Shown in pieces: positions 17,293-25,700 of a DNA stretch of 49,818 nt (positions are counted from its first letter, which is position 1; every line of letters starts with the position of its first letter). The notes below the pieces were generated by a model that was not told the DNA's origin, did not search any database, and saw only the letters and a list, made by a program, of their open reading frames with translations. The stretch lies in NCBI GenBank assembly GCA_029238555.1, contig JAQWFV010000160.1, positions 1 through 49,818 of the forward strand. Reading direction: 5' to 3'. The translations under genes and the position numbers were made by a program. The DNA is from Flavobacteriaceae bacterium. GTDB taxonomy: Bacteria > Bacteroidota > Bacteroidia > Flavobacteriales > Flavobacteriaceae.

Positions 17293-18045
17293 ATGAAAGG
17301 GACTGTTCACACTCAAATAGATAATTCCATTGCCACCATAACTTTTCAGCATCCTGCGAGTAATTCCTGCGATCCGGAAATGTTAGCAGAAATGGCAAAT
17401 AGCATAAAAAATCTTGCTGGACATTCCGCGGTTAAAATAATATTACTGCAGTCTGGAGGAGAAAAAGCTTTCTGTGCAGGCGCATCTATTACCCATTTAT
17501 CTGATTTAAAAGACCTGAAAACTGCTACGGAATTTTTCAAAGGATTTGGTCGTTTAATACTCGAAATGAAAGCGTCTCCTAAAATAATTGTAACCAAAGT
17601 TCAAGGAAAAGCCGTGGGAGGCGGTGTTGGAATTATTGCTGCGAGTGACTACGTAATTGCTGGTCCCAATAGCGAAATAAGACTTTCGGAATTATTTATA
17701 GGGATTGGACCTTTGGTGATTGCACCAGCGGTCATTCGAAAAATTGGGGTGAGTAATTTCACTCAATTAAGCCTTGAACCAACCCAATGGAAGCGGGCGC
17801 AATGGGGAGTAGAAAGCGGTTTGTTTAACCAACTTACTAAAACTCAAGAAGGTTTAACTACAGAGACAAATACATGGGTTTTAGCCCTGGCGCAATACAG
17901 TGAAAAAGCCCTGTGTCAAATAAAAAAAACGGCTTGGCAAGGCACCGATCATTGGGGTGCTCTATTAGATGCCAATGCAGCAGAAACTGCAGCACTGGCT
18001 TTAACAGAACAAGCTCAGACGGCATTTAAATCATTTATAAAATAA
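17293..18045 (+). CDS. Enoyl-CoA hydratase/isomerase family protein
   Basis: A 250-residue crotonase-fold protein. The oxyanion-hole segments are visible as KAFCAGASITHLSD (near 57) and GKAVGGGVGIIAASDYVIA (near 105), and the second half carries the usual LFIGIGPLV helix. Crotonase enzymes act on CoA thioesters, often in fatty acid or amino acid breakdown. The exact reaction is uncertain: one of the two hydratase glutamates usually near GE...IG seems replaced (ELFIGIG). It follows the MATE gene after seven bases. Confidence 0.85.
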   Translation: MKGTVHTQIDNSIATITFQHPASNSCDPEMLAEMANSIKNLAGHSAVKIILLQSGGEKAFCAGASITHLSDLKDLKTATEFFKGFGRLILEMKASPKIIVTKVQGKAVGGGVGIIAASDYVIAGPNSEIRLSELFIGIGPLVIAPAVIRKIGVSNFTQLSLEPTQWKRAQWGVESGLFNQLTKTQEGLTTETNTWVLALAQYSEKALCQIKKTAWQGTDHWGALLDANAAETAALALTEQAQTAFKSFIK

Positions 18046-18049
18046 GCTC

Positions 18050-18148
18050 ATGGATCAAAATTTTCTATTCGCGGCACTCGCTTTAGTTGTAGGGGTAATA
18101 TACTTTTTTAATAAATTCAGAAACAACAAAAAGTTCAAACGAAAATAA
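18050..18148 (+). CDS. Small single-pass membrane protein, 32 residues
   Basis: A short frame, too small for ordinary ORF lists, starts four bases after the hydratase stop codon and encodes a single hydrophobic helix (FLFAALALVVGVIYFFNKF) followed by a strongly basic tail (RNNKKFKRK), as in small inner membrane proteins with a cytoplasmic positive end. It ends exactly where the convergent oxygenase gene ends, with no bases between them. Tight spacing after the upstream gene and the clean TM-plus-basic-tail design support translation. Function unknown. Confidence 0.65.
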   Translation: MDQNFLFAALALVVGVIYFFNKFRNNKKFKRK

Positions 18149-18772
18149 TTAACTCGTTTTAAGCCAGCCGGTAATACTGAGCCTATCTCTGTGTGCTTTT
18201 AATACTTCATGAGGGATTTTTTGACTTTCAAAAATAACCATCCTACCTGCTAAAGGCGGGACTAGAACAGTCTTCTCCACTCTTTGAGTACCCTCTAGAT
18301 AAAGAGCCAGTGCACCTCCGTCTGTCTCTGCCCAGTCCTCAGGGTTTAAATAAAACGCAATAGAAAGCTTTCTTTTATGGTCGTTTTGAAAAGTATCTAA
18401 ATGTCTTTTATATCCAGTGCCTGGAGGGTACAGGGCATAATGGAATTCTGTCTGAAGTATTCCTAAAAAACAGGTCCTATTCAAATAGGCTACCAAATCA
18501 TTTAATCTTTTAAAGAATAAGGTTTCTACTTGGGTCTGGATCTTTTCATCTATCCATAAAATATAGTCCCCTCGTATAGCTGTCGCTATGACTTCATTGG
18601 TTTTGCTTCCAATAGCGGCTTTTTTAAAGCGATCCTCCTCAAAGTGTGCCAAGAGAGAATCCCTCAATAAAGCAACCGTTTTAGGGTCTATAACATGATC
18701 CACAATACTATAGTCTTGGGTCATTAAATCTGAAATAATGGTTTCGAACAAAGGGTCTAATTCAAAATCCAT
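18149..18772 (-). CDS. 2-oxoglutarate/Fe(II)-dependent oxygenase (prolyl 4-hydroxylase-like)
   Basis: A 207-residue cupin-fold hydroxylase. The iron site is visible as H-x-D (RHLDTF), with a distal histidine in IPHEVL, and the 2-oxoglutarate arginine in HRDRLSITGWL near the end. The FYLN segment and GGALALY are typical of small bacterial prolyl hydroxylase-like proteins that act on a protein side chain. I start at the ATG at 18770-18772 (MDFELDPLF); a TTG nine codons upstream is a weaker option. Substrate unknown. Confidence 0.85.
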   Translation of the reverse strand: MDFELDPLFETIISDLMTQDYSIVDHVIDPKTVALLRDSLLAHFEEDRFKKAAIGSKTNEVIATAIRGDYILWIDEKIQTQVETLFFKRLNDLVAYLNRTCFLGILQTEFHYALYPPGTGYKRHLDTFQNDHKRKLSIAFYLNPEDWAETDGGALALYLEGTQRVEKTVLVPPLAGRMVIFESQKIPHEVLKAHRDRLSITGWLKTS

Positions 18773-18854
18773 TTCGCGGTACAATGCAGCCACTAACAAT
18801 ATTTAAAAGAACGGATAAATGTAATTCAATTAAGCGTTGGTTTTGCAAAAAGAA

Positions 18855-18862
18855 TACCTTTG
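18855..18862 (+). promoter_or_regulatory. -7 promoter element of the QueD-like gene
   Basis: TACCTTTG matches TAnnTTTG exactly, 17 bases before the start codon, with a TTG about 15 bases further upstream that could serve as a short-spaced -33 element. Confidence 0.5.
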
Positions 18863-18879
18863 CAACTTAAACTTTTCTC

Positions 18880-19329
18880 ATGAGCAAAATTAGAATTACC
18901 AAACAGTTTAGTTTTGAAACCGGCCACGCTTTATTTGGCTACGACGGAAAATGCAGAAATGTTCACGGCCACAGCTACAAACTGTCTGTGACCGTCATTG
19001 GAAGTCCTATAGAAGAAAAAGGCGCTGTAAAACTCGGAATGGTAATTGACTTTTCTGACCTAAAAAAAATTGTCAAAGAAGAAGTGGTAGATGTATTTGA
19101 CCACGCTACAGTATTTAATAAAAATACGCCTCATATTGAGTTAGCCAAAGAATTGACAAACAGAGGGCACGCTGTTATTTTGGCAGACTACCAGCCAACA
19201 TCAGAAAATATGGTGCTAGATTTTGCAGATAAAATTAAAGCCAGATTGCCAAAAAACATTGCCTTGTTCTCTTTGAGGCTTCAAGAAACAGATAGCTCGT
19301 TTGCGGAATGGTTTGCCTCAGATAACTAG
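18880..19329 (+). CDS. 6-pyruvoyl tetrahydropterin synthase / QueD family protein
   Basis: A 149-residue T-fold enzyme. Zinc ligands His16, His29 and His31 (FETGHALFG and RNVHGHSY) and the catalytic Cys25 (in GKCRNVHGH) are present, as is FDHATVFN with the second catalytic histidine. These fit 6-carboxy-tetrahydropterin synthase (QueD, queuosine pathway) as well as pterin synthases. No other queuosine gene is adjacent, so I leave the symbol empty. The LpxH-like gene begins 22 bases after its stop. Confidence 0.88.
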   Translation: MSKIRITKQFSFETGHALFGYDGKCRNVHGHSYKLSVTVIGSPIEEKGAVKLGMVIDFSDLKKIVKEEVVDVFDHATVFNKNTPHIELAKELTNRGHAVILADYQPTSENMVLDFADKIKARLPKNIALFSLRLQETDSSFAEWFASDN

Positions 19330-19351
19330 CTGTTTACTATCTTTAGGCTTT

Positions 19352-20119
19352 ATGAAACAGGAAATACCCCTTACAAACGGTAAAAAAATCTATTTTGCCA
19401 GTGACAATCATCTCGGAGCACCCTGCGCTGCAGAAAGTTTACCTAGGGAAAAGAAATTTGTTTCTTGGCTAGATACTATTAAAGATTCTGCTGCTGCTAT
19501 TTTTCTTTTAGGAGATCTTTTTGACTTTTGGTTTGAGTACAAGACAGTTGTTCCTAAAGGGTTTACCCGAACGCTTGGAAAACTAGCAGAACTTTCAGAT
19601 GCTGGAATCCCTATATATTACTTTGTGGGAAATCATGATTTATGGATGCATGGGTATTTTGAAGAAGAATTAGGAATTCAAGTATTTCACAAACCCCAAG
19701 AATTTATTATTGAAAATAAAACTTTTTTAATCGGTCACGGAGACGGGCTTGGTCCTGGAGACAAAGGTTTTAAAAGAATGAAAAAAGTTTTTACCAATCC
19801 AATAGCTAAGTGGTTTTTCAAATGGCTACACCCAGATATTGGTGTGGCATTAGGTCATTATCTCTCTGTTAAAAATAAGCTCATTTCTGGAGAAGAAGAT
19901 GTGGTGTTTCTAGGAGAAGACCAGGAATGGTTGGTACAGTACGCTAAGAAAAAGCTCACAGAGCAACACTATGATTTCTTTGTTTTTGGCCACAGACATT
20001 TACCCTTAGAGATCGCTGTAGCAGAAAATGCGACCTACGTAAACACCGGAGATTGGATCTCTCACTACACCTATGGAGTTTATGACGGAACCTCTTTAAA
20101 GCTCCAAACTGCCCAATAA
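19352..20119 (+). CDS. lpxH: UDP-2,3-diacylglucosamine diphosphatase-like metallophosphoesterase (LpxH family)
   Basis: A 255-residue calcineurin-like phosphoesterase. All metal-binding blocks are present: FASDNHLG (D-x-H near 18-20), LGDLFDFWFE, VGNHDLWM, IGHGDG and FGHRHLP. The GDLFDFWFE block and the overall length match LpxH, which makes lipid X from UDP-diacylglucosamine in lipid A synthesis at the inner membrane face. Start is the ATG at 19352; an upstream TTG in frame would overlap the QueD-like gene. A TATCTTTA promoter-like element ends six bases before this ATG, which supports the start and suggests a nearly leaderless transcript. Confidence 0.85.
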   Translation: MKQEIPLTNGKKIYFASDNHLGAPCAAESLPREKKFVSWLDTIKDSAAAIFLLGDLFDFWFEYKTVVPKGFTRTLGKLAELSDAGIPIYYFVGNHDLWMHGYFEEELGIQVFHKPQEFIIENKTFLIGHGDGLGPGDKGFKRMKKVFTNPIAKWFFKWLHPDIGVALGHYLSVKNKLISGEEDVVFLGEDQEWLVQYAKKKLTEQHYDFFVFGHRHLPLEIAVAENATYVNTGDWISHYTYGVYDGTSLKLQTAQ

Positions 20120-20126
20120 AGATGTC

Positions 20127-21827
20127 CTAGCCTTCATGGGGCTTTATATCCAATAATTGTAATTGTATGGTGGTTTGTCCTTGCCAAAAATTTTCTGATA
20201 TATTAAAAACAATGTCCACCTTTTTTTGATGGGAGAGAAGTGCTAAGGCATCGGCCTTTTTAAAGGCCACAAAATTAATCTTTGTAGCGCCATCTTGGGT
20301 AAGCGTTCCCTTGAGGTGGGTTTGATCTGCCCCAATCACTTTTGCATAACCTGTGTCATAAACGCCAGTAGCTTTAAATACCGGAATGGGATTTACAGGA
20401 CCAAAAGGAGCCATTTGTTTTAATATTCTAATGAATTTAGGACTAATCTCTGAAAAAGACAGCGGGCTGTCTATATTAATTTGAGGGATTTTTAATGCGG
20501 AATCTAAAGTAGTAGAAACGTAGCTTTCAAAGGCATTTTTAAAATCATCGTATTTTTCAGGAGCCAAGGTAAGCCCAGCGGCATACATATGACCCCCAAA
20601 CTGAATGAGGTGCTCGCTACAAGCTTCAATGGCTTTGTATACGTCGTATCCTTTAATAGACCTTGCTGAACCCGCCAATACATGACCGCTTTTAGTAAAA
20701 ACAAGGGTGGGCCTGTAGTGGGTTTCTATGAGTCTAGAGGCTACAATACCAATAACTCCTTTGTGCCAATCTGGCTGGTAAACTACTGTGGTGGCATTGG
20801 TGGTTTCCAAATCTCCAGCGATCTGCTTTAAAGCGTTGTCTGTGATATACTGATCTAAACTTCTTCGCTCTGTGTTATTGTCCTCAATTGCGGCGGCCAT
20901 TTGCTTGGCTTGTGCCATGTCTTTTGTTTGTAATAGCGCTACGGCATGTGCGCCGTGAACCATTCTACCAGCGGCATTAATTCTTGGAGACACCGTAAAA
21001 TTAAGGTCAGTGAGGGTAACAACGGGCTTTTTAAAATTCTCTAAAAAGGCTTTAAATCCTGGTCTTGGGTGGCTATTTATTTGTAATAAACCTAAAAATG
21101 CCAGGGTCCGATTTTCACCATCTAAAGGAACAATATCTGCTCCAATAGCGGTGGCTACAAGATCTAAATAAGGGTAAACCACTTCTTCTGGGGCTTCCAA
21201 AGCCATGGAAATGGCCTGTATGAGCTTAAACCCAATGCCGCAACCACAAAGTTCTTTGTAGGGATAATTACAATCTGATCTTTTGGGGTCTAACACGGCT
21301 ACGGCATCTGGTAAAATAGGGCCAGGCGTATGGTGGTCACAAATTATAAAATCAATTCCTTTTTCCTTTGCGTAAGCTACTTTATCTATGGCTTTTACGC
21401 CGCAGTCTAATGCAATAATAAGCCCTATGTCGTTTTCGCTAGCGAAATCTATGCCTTGATAAGACACGCCATAGCCCTCTTCATAACGGTCCGGAATATA
21501 AGTAGCTACTTTATGATAATACTGTTGTAAATAATCTGCGACTAAGGCCACCGCTGTGGTGCCATCTACATCGTAATCTCCATAGACTAAAATAGCCTCT
21601 TCGCGTTCCATAGCGAGTATGATTCGCGCAACAGCAAGCGGCATATCCTTCATGAGAAGGGGGGAGTGGAGCTGAGACATTTCGGGCCTAAAAAAAGTTT
21701 TGGCAGCATTAAAATCTGAAACGCCTCTATGGATTAAAAGCCGGGACAGTACGTTAGAAATACCAAGCGATTCGCTTAGCTCCTTTATTCTTTCTGGGGC
21801 CCTAAGGGGTATTTCGATCCAATTCAT
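20127..21827 (-). CDS. recJ: Single-stranded-DNA-specific exonuclease RecJ
   Basis: A 566-residue 5'-3' single-strand exonuclease of the DHH phosphoesterase family, active in recombination and repair. Motif I is VYGDYDVDGTTA (Asp84, Asp86, Asp88), a further metal aspartate is at LDCGV (141), and the DHH motif is at 164-166 (CDHHTPG). The DHHA1 motif appears as QFGGHMYAAGLT. Length equals typical RecJ. It converges on the LpxH-like gene with only seven bases between stops and complements the AddAB-like genes nearby. Confidence 0.96.
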   Translation of the reverse strand: MNWIEIPLRAPERIKELSESLGISNVLSRLLIHRGVSDFNAAKTFFRPEMSQLHSPLLMKDMPLAVARIILAMEREEAILVYGDYDVDGTTAVALVADYLQQYYHKVATYIPDRYEEGYGVSYQGIDFASENDIGLIIALDCGVKAIDKVAYAKEKGIDFIICDHHTPGPILPDAVAVLDPKRSDCNYPYKELCGCGIGFKLIQAISMALEAPEEVVYPYLDLVATAIGADIVPLDGENRTLAFLGLLQINSHPRPGFKAFLENFKKPVVTLTDLNFTVSPRINAAGRMVHGAHAVALLQTKDMAQAKQMAAAIEDNNTERRSLDQYITDNALKQIAGDLETTNATTVVYQPDWHKGVIGIVASRLIETHYRPTLVFTKSGHVLAGSARSIKGYDVYKAIEACSEHLIQFGGHMYAAGLTLAPEKYDDFKNAFESYVSTTLDSALKIPQINIDSPLSFSEISPKFIRILKQMAPFGPVNPIPVFKATGVYDTGYAKVIGADQTHLKGTLTQDGATKINFVAFKKADALALLSHQKKVDIVFNISENFWQGQTTIQLQLLDIKPHEG

Positions 21828-21910
21828 TATGATATAAGGCAGGATTAATGCATGGCCTCACTGTAAAATTGCAGCAGGTGCATTTGAGGTCGATATTTTT
21901 CTAAAAGGAC

Positions 21911-22333
21911 TTATTCGTGATGAAAAAAAGTCTTTATCTCTAATTTGGCGAACTGTCTAAACATTTCCATAACACCACAGTAACGCTCCACAGAAAGGTC
22001 TACTGTTTTCTGAAGCTTGTCTTCTACTAAATTAGACCCAAAAAAATGATACGAAATAGTGACTGCATCATAGAATTTAGGGTGCTCATCTGTTAGATTG
22101 GCTTCTGTTTGAATCTCAAAAGCACGCACCTCTAATTTCATTTTTTTCATTAATGACGCTACGTCCAATCCAGAACATCCAGCTAGGGAGCTCAGCATAA
22201 GCGCTTTTGGTCTTAGGCCTGAATTCTCTCCTCCGTTTTCTGCATCTACATCTATTTTTATGGTATGCCCTGAGGGATTGTCGCTTTCAAAAGCCATACC
22301 TCCAAGCCATTTTGTGGTCACTAAATTTTTCAT
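21911..22333 (-). CDS. OsmC family protein
   Basis: A 140-residue thiol-dependent peroxide-reductase-fold protein. The two conserved cysteines are Cys53 (LAGCSGLD) and Cys119 (ERYCGVMEM), the spacing expected for the OsmC/YhfA family that reduces organic hydroperoxides or binds small electrophiles. It is nearer to YhfA than to Ohr. A TACTTTTA promoter-like element lies about 24 bases upstream on the minus strand. Physiological substrate unknown. Confidence 0.9.
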   Translation of the reverse strand: MKNLVTTKWLGGMAFESDNPSGHTIKIDVDAENGGENSGLRPKALMLSSLAGCSGLDVASLMKKMKLEVRAFEIQTEANLTDEHPKFYDAVTISYHFFGSNLVEDKLQKTVDLSVERYCGVMEMFRQFAKLEIKTFFHHE

Positions 22334-22381
22334 TTTTTACTGTTTTTATGAACACTTAAAAGTACAAAAAACCCTGCGTTT

Positions 22382-23512
22382 TTAAACCTTAAAAAGCTGT
22401 TGAAAAAGAAAAATGGTGATCATGCCCCAAAAGGTCCCTGTAGCCATACTTAGAATAGCCAAAACAATGGCGTGGGGCATCCATTTTTTTTCATAAGCCG
22501 CTGTTACTGCTGGAGCGGTAGCAATACCGCCTACATTGGCCATGCTCGCAATAGGCACCCAAGCCAAATGAAGGTTTAAAGCCTTGGCTGCCAATACCAT
22601 TCCTATAAAATGAACAAAAATCCAAAGGACTAAAAAACCTATAAATTCAAGGGGCATTGACAAGGCCGTAAACTGAAGTTTAAGTCCTAAAATGGCCATG
22701 ACCACTATAATCAAAACGCCTCCCAATCGAAGGGCAAAAGCATAATTCCATCTGGGAATAAAGTGGCTCACCAATAATCCCAATAAAGACAAGGCAATCA
22801 CTTTAACCACGAAAATAGTCAAGAAGATTTCTACAAGAAAAACCCCTAAAATGAGTAGGGCAAGTACCCAATACCAGGGAAGTTTCTTTTGGCTTTCCGC
22901 AGCGATAGGTATTGGAATAGTCCTGTCTGAAATGTTAAAAAAAGTATTTAATTTATGGCTCTTTTTAATGATCTGAAACATGAATATGGTCCAAACATTG
23001 ACCAAAACAGTGTCTATGACCAATACTTGTAAAAAAAGACTCTCCGAGGTTTTTGCCAATTCTTTTAGGACCAATTGGCTGGTACTCCCCCCTATCCAAC
23101 TGCCTACAATGGGTGGAATACCTTTCCAATAATTGGCTTTAATCCATTGATTTTGCACCAGGTCGGAATCTAAAAATCCCCAAGCAAAAACTACGGGAAA
23201 TAGGGCAATAATGGCGGACCCAATTACAAACAAAACTATGGGCTTAAAACCAATAGCCTTTAATTGAGCAAATGATAGGCTACTCATCACAGCGACAATA
23301 GCCATAGGAATGACCCATGTTTTACTAAAGCCGTGAATGGCGTCTGCGCTGTAGTCTACAGAGAAAAAATACGAAATTAAGGCCGGAATTACATAGGCCA
23401 GAAGTACTGCTGGGATCCAGTCAAATACCGCTGCAAGAACTTTGTTTTTGGATTGGTCTAAAAAATAAACTACGACAATCGTGAAAAGAGAAATAACCCA
23501 TGCAGCGCTCAC
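22382..23512 (-). CDS. DUF819 family membrane protein
   Basis: A 376-residue integral membrane protein with roughly ten hydrophobic segments and the family hallmark GSWIGGSTSQLV in the middle, plus a MANVGGIATAPAVTAAY segment near the end that mirrors it, suggesting an internal repeat as in transporters. DUF819 (YjcL-like) proteins have no settled substrate. Its start overlaps the end of rsmI by four bases, so it is co-translated with that gene. Confidence 0.85.
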   Translation of the reverse strand: MSAAWVISLFTIVVVYFLDQSKNKVLAAVFDWIPAVLLAYVIPALISYFFSVDYSADAIHGFSKTWVIPMAIVAVMSSLSFAQLKAIGFKPIVLFVIGSAIIALFPVVFAWGFLDSDLVQNQWIKANYWKGIPPIVGSWIGGSTSQLVLKELAKTSESLFLQVLVIDTVLVNVWTIFMFQIIKKSHKLNTFFNISDRTIPIPIAAESQKKLPWYWVLALLILGVFLVEIFLTIFVVKVIALSLLGLLVSHFIPRWNYAFALRLGGVLIIVVMAILGLKLQFTALSMPLEFIGFLVLWIFVHFIGMVLAAKALNLHLAWVPIASMANVGGIATAPAVTAAYEKKWMPHAIVLAILSMATGTFWGMITIFLFQQLFKV

Positions 23513-24201
23513 TTTTTAGGGGCTTTTAGGTTTGGCTTGCCTCCTACTACAATCACTATTTCTCCTTTTGCGGGATGGGCGGTATAGTGGTCTAAAACTT
23601 CCTGTGCTGTGCCTCGAATGGTCTCTTCAAATAACTTGGTAATTTCTCTAGACACACTCAAAGGTCTCTCTGGGCCAAAATAAGTGCAAAAATCTTGTAA
23701 GGTCCTCAATAATTTATGCGGAGATTCATAAAAAATAATCGTTCGAAGTTCCTCTTGAAGAAAAGTCAAACGGGTTTGTCTTCCTTTTTTTACGGGTAAA
23801 AAGCCCTCAAAGATAAATTTATCATTGGGCAAACCACTGTTCACAAGTGCAGGAACAAAGGCGGTGGCTCCGGGCAAACAATCAATAGCAACCCCAGCTT
23901 CTATACATGCCCTAGAAAGTAAAAATCCTGGATCAGAAATGGCTGGAGTACCTGCGTCTGAGATAAGCGCCATAGGTTCTCCTGCTTTTATTCTGTTCAC
24001 CAAAACAGCCACGGTCTTATGTTCATTGTGCATGTGGTGAGAAAACATGGGCGTTTCAATTTCAAAATGCTTGAGCAGCTTTCCGCTTGTCCTGGTGTCT
24101 TCTGCTAAAATAAGTGAAACCTCTTTTAAAATCCTTATGGCCCTAATGGTCATGTCTTCTAAATTGCCAATAGGCGTAGGAACTAAGTACAGTTTAGACA
24201 T
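23509..24201 (-). CDS. rsmI: 16S rRNA (cytidine(1402)-2'-O)-methyltransferase
   Basis: A 230-residue SAM-dependent methyltransferase of the tetrapyrrole methylase fold that modifies C1402 in the ribosomal P site. Recognised by YLVPTPIGNLEDMTIRA at the N-terminus, AEDTRTSGKLLKHF, ALISDAGTPAISDPG and FYESPHKLL. The protein is shorter than the E. coli enzyme because it lacks a C-terminal extension, which is common in this phylum. It precedes the DUF819 gene with a four-base overlap and follows the hypothetical gene at 24224 after 22 bases. Confidence 0.95.
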   Translation of the reverse strand: MSKLYLVPTPIGNLEDMTIRAIRILKEVSLILAEDTRTSGKLLKHFEIETPMFSHHMHNEHKTVAVLVNRIKAGEPMALISDAGTPAISDPGFLLSRACIEAGVAIDCLPGATAFVPALVNSGLPNDKFIFEGFLPVKKGRQTRLTFLQEELRTIIFYESPHKLLRTLQDFCTYFGPERPLSVSREITKLFEETIRGTAQEVLDHYTAHPAKGEIVIVVGGKPNLKAPKK

Positions 24202-24223
24202 AGGGTCTTTCTAATCAATTTGG

Positions 24224-24892
24224 TTAACGGTATTTCTGGGAGATTAGGTCAATGAATCTTTTTTCATAAGCTTCTTTACCCTTCCAATCGTTGTACTCTG
24301 GCTTTACTAAATGGCCAATAAAAGACATTGCGCGCTCTTGAGACGCAATGGTATTCAATTGAGAAACGACCCTTTTAAAACTGTCCTCTTCCCCATTGAA
24401 CAACTCTTTTACAAAGGCAATTTGATCGTTTAAACCAAAAGAGATTTGCTGGCCATAACGACCGTTTAAAGTGGTTGCTGTGTTTTTGCCACCAACATGC
24501 TGAGCTTGCTTGCCACTAGGGGAATCTTGAGGCGGCTCGGTCTCAGGAACAGACTCCTGTGGGAGGCCCTCTTTTTTAGGCATATGAGACACCATATCAA
24601 TAATGGTGTCCATTCCAGGTGTCATAATATCTGTTTCATGGGGATTGGACTCTGGAAGCTCCTCTCCAGAAGACAGCACCTCGTGAGCCATTTGCTGGAA
24701 CTTCTCTGCCATCTGATTGCTATCCGTGTCTAAATGAGGATCCCCAAGATTTTGTGAAATAAACTTCAATACTGCGAGCTTCTCATAGAGTGTCTTGGCG
24801 GTCTCATATAGTGGTGCCAACTCACTGCTGTGATTGGCATCTATGATATGTTTTGCCAGGCGCTGAAGTTCTTGGTGGAGCTTTTCTTTCAT
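24224..24892 (-). CDS. Conserved hypothetical protein, 222 residues
   Basis: I do not recognise a named family. The protein is soluble, helical and charged: an N-terminal helical part (1-85), a proline- and glutamate-rich linker (about 90-140) with PETEPPQDSP, and a C-terminal globular part with QISFGLNDQIAFVKELFNG and a final LVKPEYNDWKGKEAYEKRF. The intact frame, normal codon use and operon-like position upstream of rsmI support a real gene. The FVKELFNG...EEDSFKRVV pattern recalls small flavobacterial proteins of unknown role. Confidence 0.8.
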   Translation of the reverse strand: MKEKLHQELQRLAKHIIDANHSSELAPLYETAKTLYEKLAVLKFISQNLGDPHLDTDSNQMAEKFQQMAHEVLSSGEELPESNPHETDIMTPGMDTIIDMVSHMPKKEGLPQESVPETEPPQDSPSGKQAQHVGGKNTATTLNGRYGQQISFGLNDQIAFVKELFNGEEDSFKRVVSQLNTIASQERAMSFIGHLVKPEYNDWKGKEAYEKRFIDLISQKYR

Positions 24893-25002
24893 ACTAAAGC
24901 TAATATCGGGTTTTTTAGATAAAAATCCATTTGCTTTGCGCCTAATTTTATATTTTTATGGCCCAAGGCCGATGCCTTGATGGGTCTAATAAATAAAATA
25001 AT

Positions 25003-25689
25003 ATGTTTCTAGAAAATACCGTCAATCATGAAGAGCCTTTTGGATGGATAGAAGTGATTTGTGGTTCTATGTTTTCTGGAAAAACAGAGGAGCTTATTAG
25101 GCGTTTAAAAAGAGCCCAATTTGCCAAGCAACGCATAGAGATATTTAAACCTCAAATAGACACCCGCTACCACGACGAAATGGTGGTCTCCCATGATGAA
25201 AATCAAATCAGGTCTACCCCAGTTCCAGCAGCAGCAAACATTAGAATTCTTGCGGATCAATGCGATGTTGTAGGTATAGACGAAGCACAGTTTTTTGACG
25301 CTGAAATTATTCATGTATGCAACGATCTTGCCAATAAAGGAAAACGGGTTATTGTCGCTGGTTTAGATATGGACTTCAAAGGCAACCCCTTTGGCCCAAT
25401 GCCAGCACTTATGGCCACGGCAGAATATGTAACCAAGGTACACGCTGTGTGCACTAGAACAGGAAACTTGGCCAATTATAGCTTTAGAAAATCTGCCAAT
25501 GAAAAACTTGTTTTATTGGGAGAAACCACAGAATATGAGCCTTTGAGTAGGTCTGCTTACTTTAAAGCCATGTTAAAAGAAAGGGTAAAAGACTTAGAAG
25601 TTAATGACCCTATTGCCTTGGCAGATCCATCAAAAACGGTGGGTAATTTAAATCCAATTCCGGATACAGAACAAAAGCAATCCAACTAA
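25003..25689 (+). CDS. tdk: Thymidine kinase
   Basis: A 228-residue type II thymidine kinase for dTMP salvage. Walker A GSMFSGKT is at 21-28 and the catalytic glutamate is Glu94 in GIDEAQFF. The lasso domain usually holds zinc through four cysteines; here only Cys150 remains ([10 protein letters not shown]), and the second cysteine of that pair and the entire later C-x-x-C pair are absent, so the zinc site is probably lost. The loop sequence [11 protein letters not shown] replaces it. alr follows after 11 bases. Confidence 0.95.
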   Translation: MFLENTVNHEEPFGWIEVICGSMFSGKTEELIRRLKRAQFAKQRIEIFKPQIDTRYHDEMVVSHDENQIRSTPVPAAANIRILADQCDVVGIDEAQFFDAEIIHVCNDLANKGKRVIVAGLDMDFKGNPFGPMPALMATAEYVTKVHAVCTRTGNLANYSFRKSANEKLVLLGETTEYEPLSRSAYFKAMLKERVKDLEVNDPIALADPSKTVGNLNPIPDTEQKQSN

Positions 25690-25700
25690 TCATTTCCTAA

